Origin: Bogoriella caseilytica
GTDB taxonomy: Bacteria > Actinomycetota > Actinomycetes > Actinomycetales > Actinomycetaceae
NCBI RefSeq assembly: GCF_003752405.1
Contig: NZ_RKHK01000001.1
Coordinates: forward strand, 1,302,001-1,366,000
DNA: 64,000 bases
Direction: 5' to 3'
Under the pieces are notes generated by a model. It did not search any database. It was not told the origin of the DNA and saw nothing but the letters and a program-made list of their open reading frames with translations. The position numbers and the translations under genes were made by a program. Positions 34,155 through 41,960 of this stretch are shown one piece after another (the first letter of the stretch is position 1; each line of letters starts with the position of its first letter).

Positions 34155-34172
34155 GGGGTTCGATCGAACCCC
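34155..34172 (+). promoter_or_regulatory. perfect 18-bp palindrome upstream of the Tat-exported protein
   Basis: GGGGTTCGATCGAACCCC is perfectly symmetric. It lies about 12 nt downstream of a -10-like TAATGT (34138-34143) and 43 nt before the ATG at 34216, so it would be within the transcript start region. TCGAAC recurs immediately after (34174-34179) as TCGAACGG. It is not the TCGAAC-N4-GTTCGA LexA box, though built from the same half-sites. Confidence 0.6.
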
Positions 34173-34215
34173 TCGAACGGTCGAGCTCGCCAGCCCGGCA
34201 GAAGACGAGAACACT

Positions 34216-34662
34216 ATGGTCGGAGTGTCCCGACGGTCGTTGCTGCGCGGTGGTCTTGCTGCCGTCTCCGTGATCGGGCTTTCTGGGCTTTCTGCCGCTC
34301 CAGCCCGGGCGGGCACCACGATCGGTGAGGTGTCTCGCTCGGCCTTGGAGGACGCCGTCGGGTCTCGCGTGTGGCTGCATAGCACCAGTACGTCCGCCAT
34401 GGCCACACTCACCGCCGTGCGTGATCTGCCCGGCGCCCGGGCGCACCATCCCGAGGCGTTCGTCGCGCAGTTCCGCCTCCGCATCGCCGACACCTGGAGT
34501 TCCGTGACGAACCTGGCCGACATCACCCTGCCCGATCTGAGGCTGGTCGGAGTCGGCCTGACGGTGGTCGGAGCGCCTGATGAGGGCCGGCTCACCGCAG
34601 TGGTCGACCGGCGCAGCGTGAACGAGCACCGCCGTCGACCGCCGGCGCCCGCCGGACGCTGA
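34216..34662 (+). CDS. Tat-exported DUF6916-like protein
   Basis: A 148-residue protein. The N-terminus MVGVSRRSLLRGGLAAVSVI with a following AAPARAG is a textbook twin-arginine signal with an AxA cleavage site. The mature ~115 residues have the pattern of the small DUF6916 beta domain (an early VGSRVWL, VRDLPGA, then FRLRIADTW and a final LTAVVDRR). Such proteins are commonly encoded beside tail-collar proteins, as here 29 nt upstream of one. There is only a weak purine SD. The Tat signal is odd for a partner of a leaderless collar protein. Function unknown. Confidence 0.7.
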   Translation: MVGVSRRSLLRGGLAAVSVIGLSGLSAAPARAGTTIGEVSRSALEDAVGSRVWLHSTSTSAMATLTAVRDLPGARAHHPEAFVAQFRLRIADTWSSVTNLADITLPDLRLVGVGLTVVGAPDEGRLTAVVDRRSVNEHRRRPPAPAGR

Positions 34663-34691
34663 CCTCTCACCCACCCGACCTGAGGAGACTC

Positions 34692-35201
34692 ATGGAACCC
34701 TATATCGGCACCATTCAGTTCTTCGGCTTCTCCTTCGCCCCGCAGGGCTGGGCGTTCTGCAATGGACAGCTCGTGTCCATCAGCCAGAACACCGCGCTCT
34801 TCTCGCTGCTGGGCACCTACTACGGCGGAAACGGGCAAACGACCTTCGCGCTCCCTGACCTGCGTGGGCGTTTCCCGATGGGCCAGGGCCAGGGCCCCGG
34901 ACTGCAGAACCGCGACATCGGCCAGATAGGGGGAGCCGAGCAGGTCACGCTCGGGGTCAACGAGATCCCTGCTCATGGGCACCCGGTCGCCGCGGCCGGT
35001 GCCGCCACCAGCAAGTCCCCAGCGGGGAACCTTCCTGCCGTCACGCCGGCGGGATCGGCGTACGGCCCCCAGGCCTCCGGTCAGATGAGTTCGCAGATGG
35101 TCGGCGCCAGCGGCGGGAATCAGCCCCACCCGAACATGCCGCCCTATCTGGTGGGCAACTGGTGCATCGCACTGGTGGGAATCTTCCCCTCCCGGGATTA
35201 G
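34692..35201 (+). CDS. phage tail-collar domain / microcystin-dependent-protein-like (MdpB family)
   Basis: A 169-residue protein: MEPYIGTIQFFGFSFAPQGW, then AFCNGQLVSISQNTALFSLL, GTYYGGNGQTTFALPDLRGRF and a C-terminal MPPYLVGNWCIALVGIFPSR. This is the Collar/MdpB pattern, full length for the stand-alone family. It has no signal peptide. Usually two or three paralogues occur in tandem; here there is one. No other phage gene surrounds it, so it is not evidence of a prophage. TGAGGAGACT upstream supplies a good SD. Confidence 0.88.
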   Translation: MEPYIGTIQFFGFSFAPQGWAFCNGQLVSISQNTALFSLLGTYYGGNGQTTFALPDLRGRFPMGQGQGPGLQNRDIGQIGGAEQVTLGVNEIPAHGHPVAAAGAATSKSPAGNLPAVTPAGSAYGPQASGQMSSQMVGASGGNQPHPNMPPYLVGNWCIALVGIFPSRD

Positions 35202-35215
35202 GCCCGGCTGCTCGA

Positions 35216-35923
35216 CTACCCGGCTGTTCGGATACCCGGCTGCCGCTCGTCCATGCCGGGGTGAAGCGCGCTCATGATCACCTGCAGGCCGAACTCGAAC
35301 TCCTCCTCCGGCCCGGGGGCATCTCGCCCGAGTTCGGCCCTGGTCCGGGCGACCTCGGCGAGGTGGGGGAACCTGCCTGCGGGCAGGTCTTCGAGGAGCT
35401 TGCGCGACGCATCGTCCTGCCCCTGGGAGTCATCGAAGGGGAGGCTGGACTCCTGAATGACGCTGCCATAGACGTAGCTGTCGACCAGGGCGAGCACGTG
35501 AATGGACATCGCCGGAGAGAACCCTGCTTCTCCGAGCACACGCAGCACATGGTCGTGGTGCTGCAGCGTGACCTCACCCGGGGAGCGGCGCGAGTCGAGG
35601 AGGCCTGTCGCCCAAGGATGCTGCCGGAGAGCAGTGCGCGTACCCCGCGCCATCAGCTGCAGGTCCGCGCGCCAGTCTCCGGTGTCGGGCAGCTCGATCC
35701 TCGCGAAGATCCTGTCCACCATCGCGTCGAGAAGGTCCGCCCGGTTGGCGATGTGGTTGTACAACGACATCGCCTCGACGCCTAGCGCGGAGGCAACTGC
35801 GCGCATGGTCACCGCCGAGAGATCGCCACGGTCGGCCAGGTCCATCGCAGCCTCCACGATCCGGCCGCGATGGAGCGCCGGCCGCTGACCGTCGCGGCCA
35901 GATCGCCTCCCAGACCTGCTCAC
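35216..35923 (-). CDS. TetR family regulator with TetR_C-type ligand domain
   Basis: A 235-residue protein. GRIVEAAMDLADRGDLSAVT is followed by MRAVASALGVEAMSLYNHIA, the HTH with the SLYNH recognition helix, and a C-terminal domain (WATGLLDSRRSP, FSPAMSIHVLALVDSYVYG) typical of TetR_C proteins. The GTG start has GAGGAG 5 nt upstream. It is divergent from an NAD(P)-binding protein gene across an 83-bp spacer with two matching inverted-repeat sites, and is probably its repressor. Confidence 0.9.
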   Translation of the reverse strand: MSRSGRRSGRDGQRPALHRGRIVEAAMDLADRGDLSAVTMRAVASALGVEAMSLYNHIANRADLLDAMVDRIFARIELPDTGDWRADLQLMARGTRTALRQHPWATGLLDSRRSPGEVTLQHHDHVLRVLGEAGFSPAMSIHVLALVDSYVYGSVIQESSLPFDDSQGQDDASRKLLEDLPAGRFPHLAEVARTRAELGRDAPGPEEEFEFGLQVIMSALHPGMDERQPGIRTAG

Positions 35924-35950
35924 AGCAACTCCTCACACGCTTGACACACG

Positions 35951-35984
35951 TACAGCGTAAGTTTACCTTCCTTACAGTGTAAGT
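35951..35984. promoter_or_regulatory. TetR operator: two helically phased half-palindromic sites
   Basis: TACAGCGTAAGT (35951-35962) and TACAGTGTAAGT (35973-35984) are direct repeats 22 bp apart, two DNA turns. The second is centred on CTTACA-G-TGTAAG, a near-perfect inverted repeat (35971-35983). The pair lies downstream of a TTGACA box (35941-35946) and before the start at 36007. Confidence 0.7.
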
Positions 35985-36006
35985 CTGAGCGCGAAGGAGC
36001 CGTCCC

Positions 36007-36696
36007 ATGAAGCAGGTGGCCATCGTCGGGGTATCCGGCAAGCTGGGTCAGCATTTGGCCCGCGACGCACTGGAGCGGGGCTACGACGTCCTCGGGGTCT
36101 GCCGCGAGAAGAGCGTGACCAAACTGGGGGAACTCGCCGACCGCATCTCCGTCGTGCCCGGCCCCACGAATGACCGCGAGGTGATCCGCTCTGCGGTCAG
36201 CGGCTGCGACGGTGTACTGACGGTGCTGGTGCCCTGGGGTGTGGACCATTACTCCTCAGGCACCGCGAAAGCCGTGCTTGAGCATGCGAAGCCCGAGGCG
36301 CGCCTGGTGTTCTCGTGCGGCTGGCATGTCCCCGGCCACCCCGACGACGTCTATCCACGGGCGAAGCTGATGGCGCAGAGTGCCATGGCGAAGGCCATGC
36401 GGGCGATCCGCGTGATGGACATCGACGATCAGGTCGCAGCCGCGCAGGCGATCTACGCCAGCAGTGCGCGATGGACGGTCGTGCGCGGGAGCACGTTGGA
36501 GGAGGGGGAGAGTCATGGGATGCCGGTCTGGGCCGAGCACGTCGGTCATCCCAGGCTCGCGAGCGACCGTACCCGCCGGATCGACTATGCCGCCTTCATG
36601 CTCGAGATGCTCACCGATGACGGCTTCATCGGCAAAGCCCCCGCGATCAATGGGCGGCTCACACCCAGCGCCCTCGCCGACGACGGCCCGACGTGA
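36007..36696 (+). CDS. NAD(P)-binding Rossmann protein, NmrA/SDR-a-like
   Basis: A 229-residue protein beginning MKQVAIVGVSGKLGQHLARD, a GxxGxxG-type dinucleotide fold, with GLE-like substitution GYDVLGVCRE and a central VLTVLVPWG. There is no YxxxK catalytic pair as in classical SDRs, which fits the NmrA-like or atypical SDR branch (flavin reductase or regulatory roles). GAAGGAGC gives a good SD. TetR control is suggested by the operator just upstream. Substrate unknown. Confidence 0.8.
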   Translation: MKQVAIVGVSGKLGQHLARDALERGYDVLGVCREKSVTKLGELADRISVVPGPTNDREVIRSAVSGCDGVLTVLVPWGVDHYSSGTAKAVLEHAKPEARLVFSCGWHVPGHPDDVYPRAKLMAQSAMAKAMRAIRVMDIDDQVAAAQAIYASSARWTVVRGSTLEEGESHGMPVWAEHVGHPRLASDRTRRIDYAAFMLEMLTDDGFIGKAPAINGRLTPSALADDGPT

Positions 36697-36742
36697 CCCC
36701 GCAAGCGAAGCTCTGACCAGCACGAGACGAAGGAACTGCCTC

Positions 36743-37330
36743 ATGACCAGCATCACGGCCAGCGTTCGCGTCGCCGACGAAACGATGATCGATGACCTCG
36801 TCAACCTGTGCGTCGAGGCCTTCTCCGATGAAGCCTTGACGGTCTGGACGCACCCCGACCCGGCGACTCGAACGTGCATGCTTCGAGAGATGTTCGGCTA
36901 CGCGCTCCACACCGCGGTTCCGGCCGGCGGTGTCCTGGCACTCACCACGAGCACTGGCAATCCGATGGGCGCGGCCTTCTGGGAAGCACAGCCGCCATCG
37001 CCTCCCGCAGACACGGTGGGTGAAGACCCGCTTTCCCAGCGACTTCGCTCCATTCAACAAGTCACCAGCCATCACCGCCCGCGCACGCCCCACTTCTACC
37101 TGGCCTCCATGGCCATCCATCCTGAGTATCGCAACCACGGTTTCGGCACCGCGCTGCTTTCGGCGGTCATTCAACGCGCTCGAGAAGCCAAGCAGATGAT
37201 CTACCTGGAAGCGTCATCGCAGGACAATCTGCGCTTCTACCGGCGTCACGGATTCGTTGACCACGGGAAGGAGCTCGTGCTCCCGGATACCCAGCTGCGG
37301 CTGTATCCGATGAGCTACGCGATCCGGTAG
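36743..37330 (+). CDS. GNAT family N-acetyltransferase
   Basis: A 195-residue acyltransferase. The acetyl-CoA pyrophosphate loop lies in MAIHPEYRNHGFGTALLSAV (Q/RxxGxG/A as RNHGFG), followed by IYLEASSQDNLRFYRRHGFV, the beta-5/alpha-4 part. The N-terminal half (EAFSDEALTVWTHPD) is typical of actinobacterial GNATs of unknown substrate. The ATG at 36743 has AAGGA 8 nt upstream, and the open frame further upstream overlaps the preceding gene. It probably shares a transcript with that gene (46-nt gap). Confidence 0.88.
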   Translation: MTSITASVRVADETMIDDLVNLCVEAFSDEALTVWTHPDPATRTCMLREMFGYALHTAVPAGGVLALTTSTGNPMGAAFWEAQPPSPPADTVGEDPLSQRLRSIQQVTSHHRPRTPHFYLASMAIHPEYRNHGFGTALLSAVIQRAREAKQMIYLEASSQDNLRFYRRHGFVDHGKELVLPDTQLRLYPMSYAIR

Positions 37331-37351
37331 GTCTGCCGCGCGTGCAGGGCG

Positions 37352-38299
37352 TCAGTTCGTGGTTGCCGTCAGTGCGGTGAGCTCCACCTGCGCTCCGGTG
37401 CATTCCTGCTCGTTGAGCTGTAGATCCTCCGGCGTGGTCTCCTCCCACCCGAAGATCAGCTCCCGGGTCTCGCCCGGCTCCAGCTCACCCGGCGAGCCAC
37501 TCTCCCAGGTGACGTCCGGGAACCCCCGTACGGCGAACTCCATCTCGTAGGTCACGGACTGGTCCGCGCTGAGGTTGCCCAGGTCCGCGGTGAAGAGGCA
37601 GTAGTAGTACATCTCGTCGAACATCTCGAGCTCGGTGTAGCGCAGCGGCGAGGTATGGATCGTCATGACCGTGTCGAGCAGAGCGGCCTCATCCTCGGCC
37701 AGGGACTCGGCGCGGAGCACCGGGCGGGAGTCGCTCTCTGTCGCGGCCTCGCGCTCGGATTCCGGATTGGGGCCGGATGTCTCGGAGTCCTCGGGCGTCG
37801 GCTCGTCACCTGACGTCTCGTCGTCGGAAGTGAGCTCGTCCTCGGGAGTCGGCTCGTCATCTGACGTCTCGTCATCCGGAGTGGTGTCAGGCGCTCCCGT
37901 CGGGGTGGGCTCCGGAGTCGGCTCAGAGCTCTGGACCCCGGAAAGCAGGAGAACGATCACCAGGCTCACGCCAAGGAGCAACAGGGCCAGCAGGCCGAGC
38001 ACCACCCACAGCGCGGCGCGGTCTTGCCGCGGCGGCGGGGGCACCACTGGTCCCCCGGGGCCGGGAGGCACACCGGCGCCGGGGGGCACGGGCCCGCTGG
38101 TGGGGGAGAACCCGGGCTGGCCCGGCGGATGAAGCGGCGGCCCGTAGCCCTGCGGCGCGGGCCCAGGTTGCTGCGGCGCAGGCCCAGGTTGCTGCGGCGC
38201 AGGCCCAGCTTGCTGCCCCGCCTGCCCCGGCGGCCGCGTCGGTCCGCTTTGGCCACCCCAGCCGGCCTGGCCACTCTGCCCTGGTTGGTTCTCCGTCAT
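37352..38299 (-). CDS. proline-rich single-pass membrane protein
   Basis: A 315-residue protein. Residues 1-~93 are Pro/Gly/Gln-rich with three PGPAPQQ-type heptad repeats (21-bp DNA repeats near 38155-38217). One transmembrane helix follows (LWVVLGLLALLLLGVSLVIV), then an acidic Thr/Glu/Asp linker with repeats of the DDETSGDEPTPED type, and a ~110-residue beta-rich extracytoplasmic domain with two Cys. The topology suggests a cytoplasmic Pro-rich tail and an outside sensor or carrier domain. No known family is recognised. It is downstream of the sugar importer on the same strand, separated by a strong hairpin. Confidence 0.75.
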   Translation of the reverse strand: MTENQPGQSGQAGWGGQSGPTRPPGQAGQQAGPAPQQPGPAPQQPGPAPQGYGPPLHPPGQPGFSPTSGPVPPGAGVPPGPGGPVVPPPPRQDRAALWVVLGLLALLLLGVSLVIVLLLSGVQSSEPTPEPTPTGAPDTTPDDETSDDEPTPEDELTSDDETSGDEPTPEDSETSGPNPESEREAATESDSRPVLRAESLAEDEAALLDTVMTIHTSPLRYTELEMFDEMYYYCLFTADLGNLSADQSVTYEMEFAVRGFPDVTWESGSPGELEPGETRELIFGWEETTPEDLQLNEQECTGAQVELTALTATTN

Positions 38300-38326
38300 G
38301 GTGCCCCTCCGTCATCCCGAGACAGC

Positions 38327-38377
38327 GCTGAGGTTGAGGTTGTGGTCGCTCGGAGCAACCACAACCTCAACCTCAGC
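38327..38377 (-). terminator. 20-bp perfect hairpin after the solute-binding-protein gene
   Basis: GCTGAGGTTGAGGTTGTGGT (38327-38346) pairs perfectly with 38358-38377 around CGCTCGGAGCA, whose GCT/AGC can pair with a CGG triloop. It lies 13 bp past the end of the solute-binding-protein gene on the reverse strand. It shares its first ten bases and apical layout with the hairpin at 29033. Confidence 0.8.
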
Positions 38378-38390
38378 ACCGTTGGACCCG

Positions 38391-39758
38391 CTAGTTGCCG
38401 ATCTCGGCGTTCCCGGCGTCCTGAGCACGCTCGAGCATGGTCGCGACATCGTCGTTGCCGAGGAACATGTCCTGCAGCAGCGGGGTGATCTCGTTGTTCG
38501 CGGCCTGCACGTTCGGGCCGGCGGGCGGCGGGGTGCTCTCGCCCTCGGCGGCATCCAGGAAGGCCTGGATGTCCACGCCCTGTTCCTCCCAGTACTCCAG
38601 GTAGGCCTGCTGGGCATCCAGCACGGCGGGGAAGAAGGAGCCCTGGTCACCGAGAGGCGCCTGGCCTTCGGCGGTGCCGAGCCAGCGGAGCACCTCGATC
38701 ACGGCCTCTTCGTTCTCGGTGTCGGCATTGGCCACGGCGGAGATGCCGTTCACGACGCCGATGCGGCCCTCGGGGCCCTCCACGATCGGGGCGAGGGCCC
38801 ACTCGAACTCGGCGTTGTCGGCGATGTTGCGCAGCCGGTAGTTGCCGGTCTGGAACAGCGCGAGCTCCTCGCGCAGGAACAGGCTCTGCGGGAGGTCGCC
38901 GTCGAGGTTGGTGTCCGCGGCCGAGGGGGCCACCTCGTGCTCATTGATCAGATCCACCAGGTACTGGAAGGTCTGCACGCCCTCCTCGGAGGCGAAGGCG
39001 AAGTTGTAGTCCTCGTCCTGCCACTGGGCGCCGTTCTGGGCGAGGAAGTTGAGGTAGATCGCCTGGAGGTCGGCCTGGGAGTTGAAGCCGTAGACGCCGT
39101 CGCCGGTGAGAGCCTCGGCGGCCTCGAGCAGGGTGTCCTCGGGGCCGACCTCACCGGGACCGGCCGGGTCCCAGCGCAGGTTCTCGACGTCGACGCCGGC
39201 GGCCTCGACCAGCTCCACGTTGTAGAACAGCCCGAGTGCGTCCCAGAACTGGGGCACGCCGTAGAGGGTGCCCTCGTAGGTGTAGAGGTCTTCGACGCCC
39301 TGGACCCAGTCGTCGTGGTCGGTCAGGGCCTCGTCGATCTCCAGCAGCGAGCCGCTGGTGACGTAGGTCTGGAAGTTCGAGGTGTTGGTCCAGAAGATGT
39401 CGGCCATGGTGCCCGAGGAGAGGTCGAGCGGGAGGCGGTCCCAGTAGTCACCCCACGGCACCTGCTCGAGCTCGACGGTGATGCCGGTCTGTGCTTCGAG
39501 TTCCGCGAAGGAGGCCTCGTAGGCCTCGGTGGCCAGTTCATCCCAGTAGCGCAGTGTGACGGTCTCGCCCGAGAGGTCGGCGTCGTCGCCGGTACCCTCG
39601 TCCGTGCCGTCATCGGTGGCGTCACCGGCAGCGTCGTCCTCGCCGGTGTCGTCGTCACCGTTGCCGCCGACGTCGGGCGAGCAGGCGGCGGCCACCAGGG
39701 CGACGGTGGCCAAGGTGGCGCTGGCGAAGCCGACTCGGCGGCGATTCGTGGTCCTCAT
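38391..39758 (-). CDS. ABC sugar-transporter solute-binding lipoprotein
   Basis: A 455-residue family-1 extracellular solute-binding protein. The signal peptide MRTTNRRRVGFASATLATVA ends in ALVAAAC (lipid Cys26), an Asp/Gly-rich linker runs to ~58, and the binding domain starts TVTLRYWDELATEAYEASFA. Family stretches include LPLDLSSGTMADIFWTN, LYGVPQFWDALGLFYN and FLREELALFQTGNYRL. GAGGAGGA lies 6 nt before the ATG. It is the last gene of a permease-permease-binding protein group, separated by 136 bp with a hairpin. No ATPase is encoded; such systems use a shared MsiK-type ATPase. Confidence 0.93.
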   Translation of the reverse strand: MRTTNRRRVGFASATLATVALVAAACSPDVGGNGDDDTGEDDAAGDATDDGTDEGTGDDADLSGETVTLRYWDELATEAYEASFAELEAQTGITVELEQVPWGDYWDRLPLDLSSGTMADIFWTNTSNFQTYVTSGSLLEIDEALTDHDDWVQGVEDLYTYEGTLYGVPQFWDALGLFYNVELVEAAGVDVENLRWDPAGPGEVGPEDTLLEAAEALTGDGVYGFNSQADLQAIYLNFLAQNGAQWQDEDYNFAFASEEGVQTFQYLVDLINEHEVAPSAADTNLDGDLPQSLFLREELALFQTGNYRLRNIADNAEFEWALAPIVEGPEGRIGVVNGISAVANADTENEEAVIEVLRWLGTAEGQAPLGDQGSFFPAVLDAQQAYLEYWEEQGVDIQAFLDAAEGESTPPPAGPNVQAANNEITPLLQDMFLGNDDVATMLERAQDAGNAEIGN

Positions 39759-39830
39759 CTGTGTCCTCCTCGAGCGCGGTGCGCGCCCATGACGAGCGGG
39801 TGTCAGTGAGTTGAACAGTAGCCGCTGGCG

Positions 39831-39848
39831 CGCACCTTCGAGGGTGCG
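39831..39848 (-). terminator. hairpin in the permease/binding-protein gap
   Basis: CGCACCTTCGAGGGTGCG forms a 6-bp stem with a TTCGAG loop, in the 136-bp gap between the second permease gene and the binding-protein gene. It lies downstream of the permease stop on that strand and could be a partial terminator or an mRNA processing/stability element. Confidence 0.45.
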
Positions 39849-39894
39849 GTCGTGCGGTTCCCAGGGTGCGAGATGGTCACGATTCGGCCACCGC

Positions 39895-40863
39895 TCAGCG
39901 CATGCCAATGCCGATGGAGCGCGTGATCTGCTTCTGGAAGATCAGGAAGAGCACGATCAGGGGCATCAGCGCCAGCGTGGCGGCGGCCATCACCAGGGTC
40001 CAGTTGCTGGAGTACTGGGTCTGCAAGGCGGCGGTGGCCACGGTGATCACGCGCCATTCCGGGGCGGGGGCGATGATCGAGGGCCAGATGAAGGAGTTCC
40101 ACTGGCTGACCACGGTGATCAGCATCAGCGTGGCCAGGATGGGCTTGTTCATCGGCAGCATCACGTACCAGAGGCGGCGCAGCGCCCCGGCCCCGTCGAG
40201 GGTGGCGGCGTCGATGATCTCCGAGGGCATGGAGCGGAAGTTCTCCCGCAACAGAAAGATCGCATACGGGCTGGCCAGCATGAAGGGCAGCACCAGGCCG
40301 GCGAAGGTGTTCCGTAGACCGGCGCTGGTCAGCATGGTGTACAGCGGGATGATGGTGACCACCTGCGGGATCATCAGGGTGGAGAGGTACACCCAGAAGA
40401 TCGCGTCGCGGCCCGGGAAGCGCAGGGTGGCGAAGGCGTAGGCGGCCAGCACCGAACCGGTCATCTGGCCCACCAGCATCACCACCGTCATTTGCGCGGT
40501 GACGGCGATCGGCACGATGAAGCTGTTGCTGCCGGTGAACAGCGCGGCGAAGTTCTCGAAGGTGACCGGGTCGGGCGGGGTGAGCGGCACCGTGGTGTTG
40601 AACTGCCGCGGGGTCTTCAGTGAGGTCATCACCGTGAAGAGGAAGGGCCCGATCATCAAGGCGGCGCCGGCCAGCAGCATCAGGTAGGTCAGGCCGGTGG
40701 CGAACCACCGCTGTGGACGCGAGCTCTCGTTCAGGCGACGGCGTGGCGGGCTCTGTCGGCCGGCGCGGCCGGCGTCGGCGCGCGGCCCGGCGTCGGCGGC
40801 GTCCGGTGGCGGCGGGGCGGCGGGAGCGGCACCTGCGGCGGCGCCCGGATTCGGCTCGCTCAT
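39895..40863 (-). CDS. ABC sugar-transporter permease (MalG type)
   Basis: A 322-residue permease. A ~50-residue Pro/Ala/Arg-rich cytoplasmic N-terminus precedes six membrane segments. The ATPase-coupling EAA loop is EIIDAATLDGAGALRRLWYV followed by MLP. It ends ITRSIGIGMR, close to the usual GLTAGAVKG-type end but not identical. The ATG overlaps the MalF-type stop in ATGA (40860-40863), so the longer open frame upstream is not coding. It partners the adjacent permease and the lipoprotein downstream. Confidence 0.93.
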   Translation of the reverse strand: MSEPNPGAAAGAAPAAPPPPDAADAGPRADAGRAGRQSPPRRRLNESSRPQRWFATGLTYLMLLAGAALMIGPFLFTVMTSLKTPRQFNTTVPLTPPDPVTFENFAALFTGSNSFIVPIAVTAQMTVVMLVGQMTGSVLAAYAFATLRFPGRDAIFWVYLSTLMIPQVVTIIPLYTMLTSAGLRNTFAGLVLPFMLASPYAIFLLRENFRSMPSEIIDAATLDGAGALRRLWYVMLPMNKPILATLMLITVVSQWNSFIWPSIIAPAPEWRVITVATAALQTQYSSNWTLVMAAATLALMPLIVLFLIFQKQITRSIGIGMR

Positions 40864-41843
40864 GAGGCACTCATGTCGTAGGTGATGCGCTTCGCGAAGT
40901 AACGCTGCTGCGCCAGGGTGATGACCACCAGCACGATCAGCAGGATCACCGCCATGGCAGCGGCACGACCCAGGCGCAGGGCCACGAAGGCCTCCTGGTA
41001 GATGGCGGCCGCGATCACCGAGGTGCTGCCGCCCGGGTAGCCGCGGGCGGCGCCGGTGAGCCCGTAGACCAGGTCGAAGACCTGGAAGGAGGCAATCACC
41101 GAGGTCACGGTGACGAAGAAGGTGGTCGGGCGCAGCAGCGGCAACGTGATGGAGAAGAGCATGCGCACCGGACCGGCGCCGTCGATGCGGGCGGCCTCGT
41201 AGACCGAGGTGGGGATCTGCTGCAGGCCGGCGAGGAAGAACAGCGAGATGTAGCCCACCGAGGACCAGATGTATACGAAGGCCACCGCGGGCAGCGCCAG
41301 ACTCGGGTTGGACATCCACTCGATGCGCTGGCCCAGGATCGCGTTGACCGCGCCAGTGGAGGGGTCGAACAGCCAGCGCCACACCACACCGAGGGCCAGC
41401 GGCGCGCAGACCCAGGGCAGCACGTAGAGCACCCGCAGGGCATTGGTGCCCGGCAGGCCGCGGTTGATGCCGATGGCCAGCAGCAAGCCGATGGCGATGG
41501 CGGTGGGGATGGCCATCACGGAGAAGTAGGCGGTGACCCGCAGGGAGTTCCAGAAGGCGTCCGAGCCCATGAGGAAGGCGTAGTTCTCCAACCCCACGAA
41601 GCTCGGGTCGGTGAGCAGGTTCCACTGCGAGACCGAGATCAGGATGACCAGCACCACCGGCACGAGGAGGAAACCCCCCACACCGATCAGGCTCGGGAAG
41701 AGCAGGGCGTAGCCAGTCAGTGCCTCGCGGCGACGGCGAGCGCGCTGCCCGGGACGAAGGGGGGTGGTTCGAGCTCGGTCGGGTGTGCCGCCGCCGCGCC
41801 GCGCGGGACCGAGCCCGCGGGAGGTGGTGGCGGCAGCAGTCAT
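40860..41843 (-). CDS. ABC sugar-transporter permease (MalF type)
   Basis: A 327-residue permease with a basic ~40-residue N-terminal tail, six membrane segments (first: ALLFPSLIGVGGFLLVPVVL) and the EAA loop VYEAARIDGAGPVRMLFSIT followed by LPLL. It heads the importer operon. No glycosidase or regulator gene is attached, so the sugar cannot be predicted. Upstream (41844-41960) there is little recognisable before the ABC ATPase remnant on the other strand. Confidence 0.93.
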   Translation of the reverse strand: MTAAATTSRGLGPARRGGGTPDRARTTPLRPGQRARRRREALTGYALLFPSLIGVGGFLLVPVVLVILISVSQWNLLTDPSFVGLENYAFLMGSDAFWNSLRVTAYFSVMAIPTAIAIGLLLAIGINRGLPGTNALRVLYVLPWVCAPLALGVVWRWLFDPSTGAVNAILGQRIEWMSNPSLALPAVAFVYIWSSVGYISLFFLAGLQQIPTSVYEAARIDGAGPVRMLFSITLPLLRPTTFFVTVTSVIASFQVFDLVYGLTGAARGYPGGSTSVIAAAIYQEAFVALRLGRAAAMAVILLIVLVVITLAQQRYFAKRITYDMSAS

Positions 41844-41960
41844 GCGGGTCAGCTTATGCGTGCGGAGGATTGCCGGGCAGCTTCTGGGCTGCGGCGCGCA
41901 GGGTGCGGGGGCGCGGGGTTCTGGTGGTCACCGGTCTCGGGAAGCCTGTTCGCGCCCAGC

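Noticed and set aside
34155-34179. LexA/SOS box
   Set aside because: The half-sites TCGAAC and GTTCGA are present but in the wrong order and spacing for TCGAAC-N4-GTTCGA.
34692-35201. Prophage remnant
   Set aside because: The tail-collar protein is the stand-alone MdpB-like type; no integrase, capsid or lysis gene and no base-composition change.
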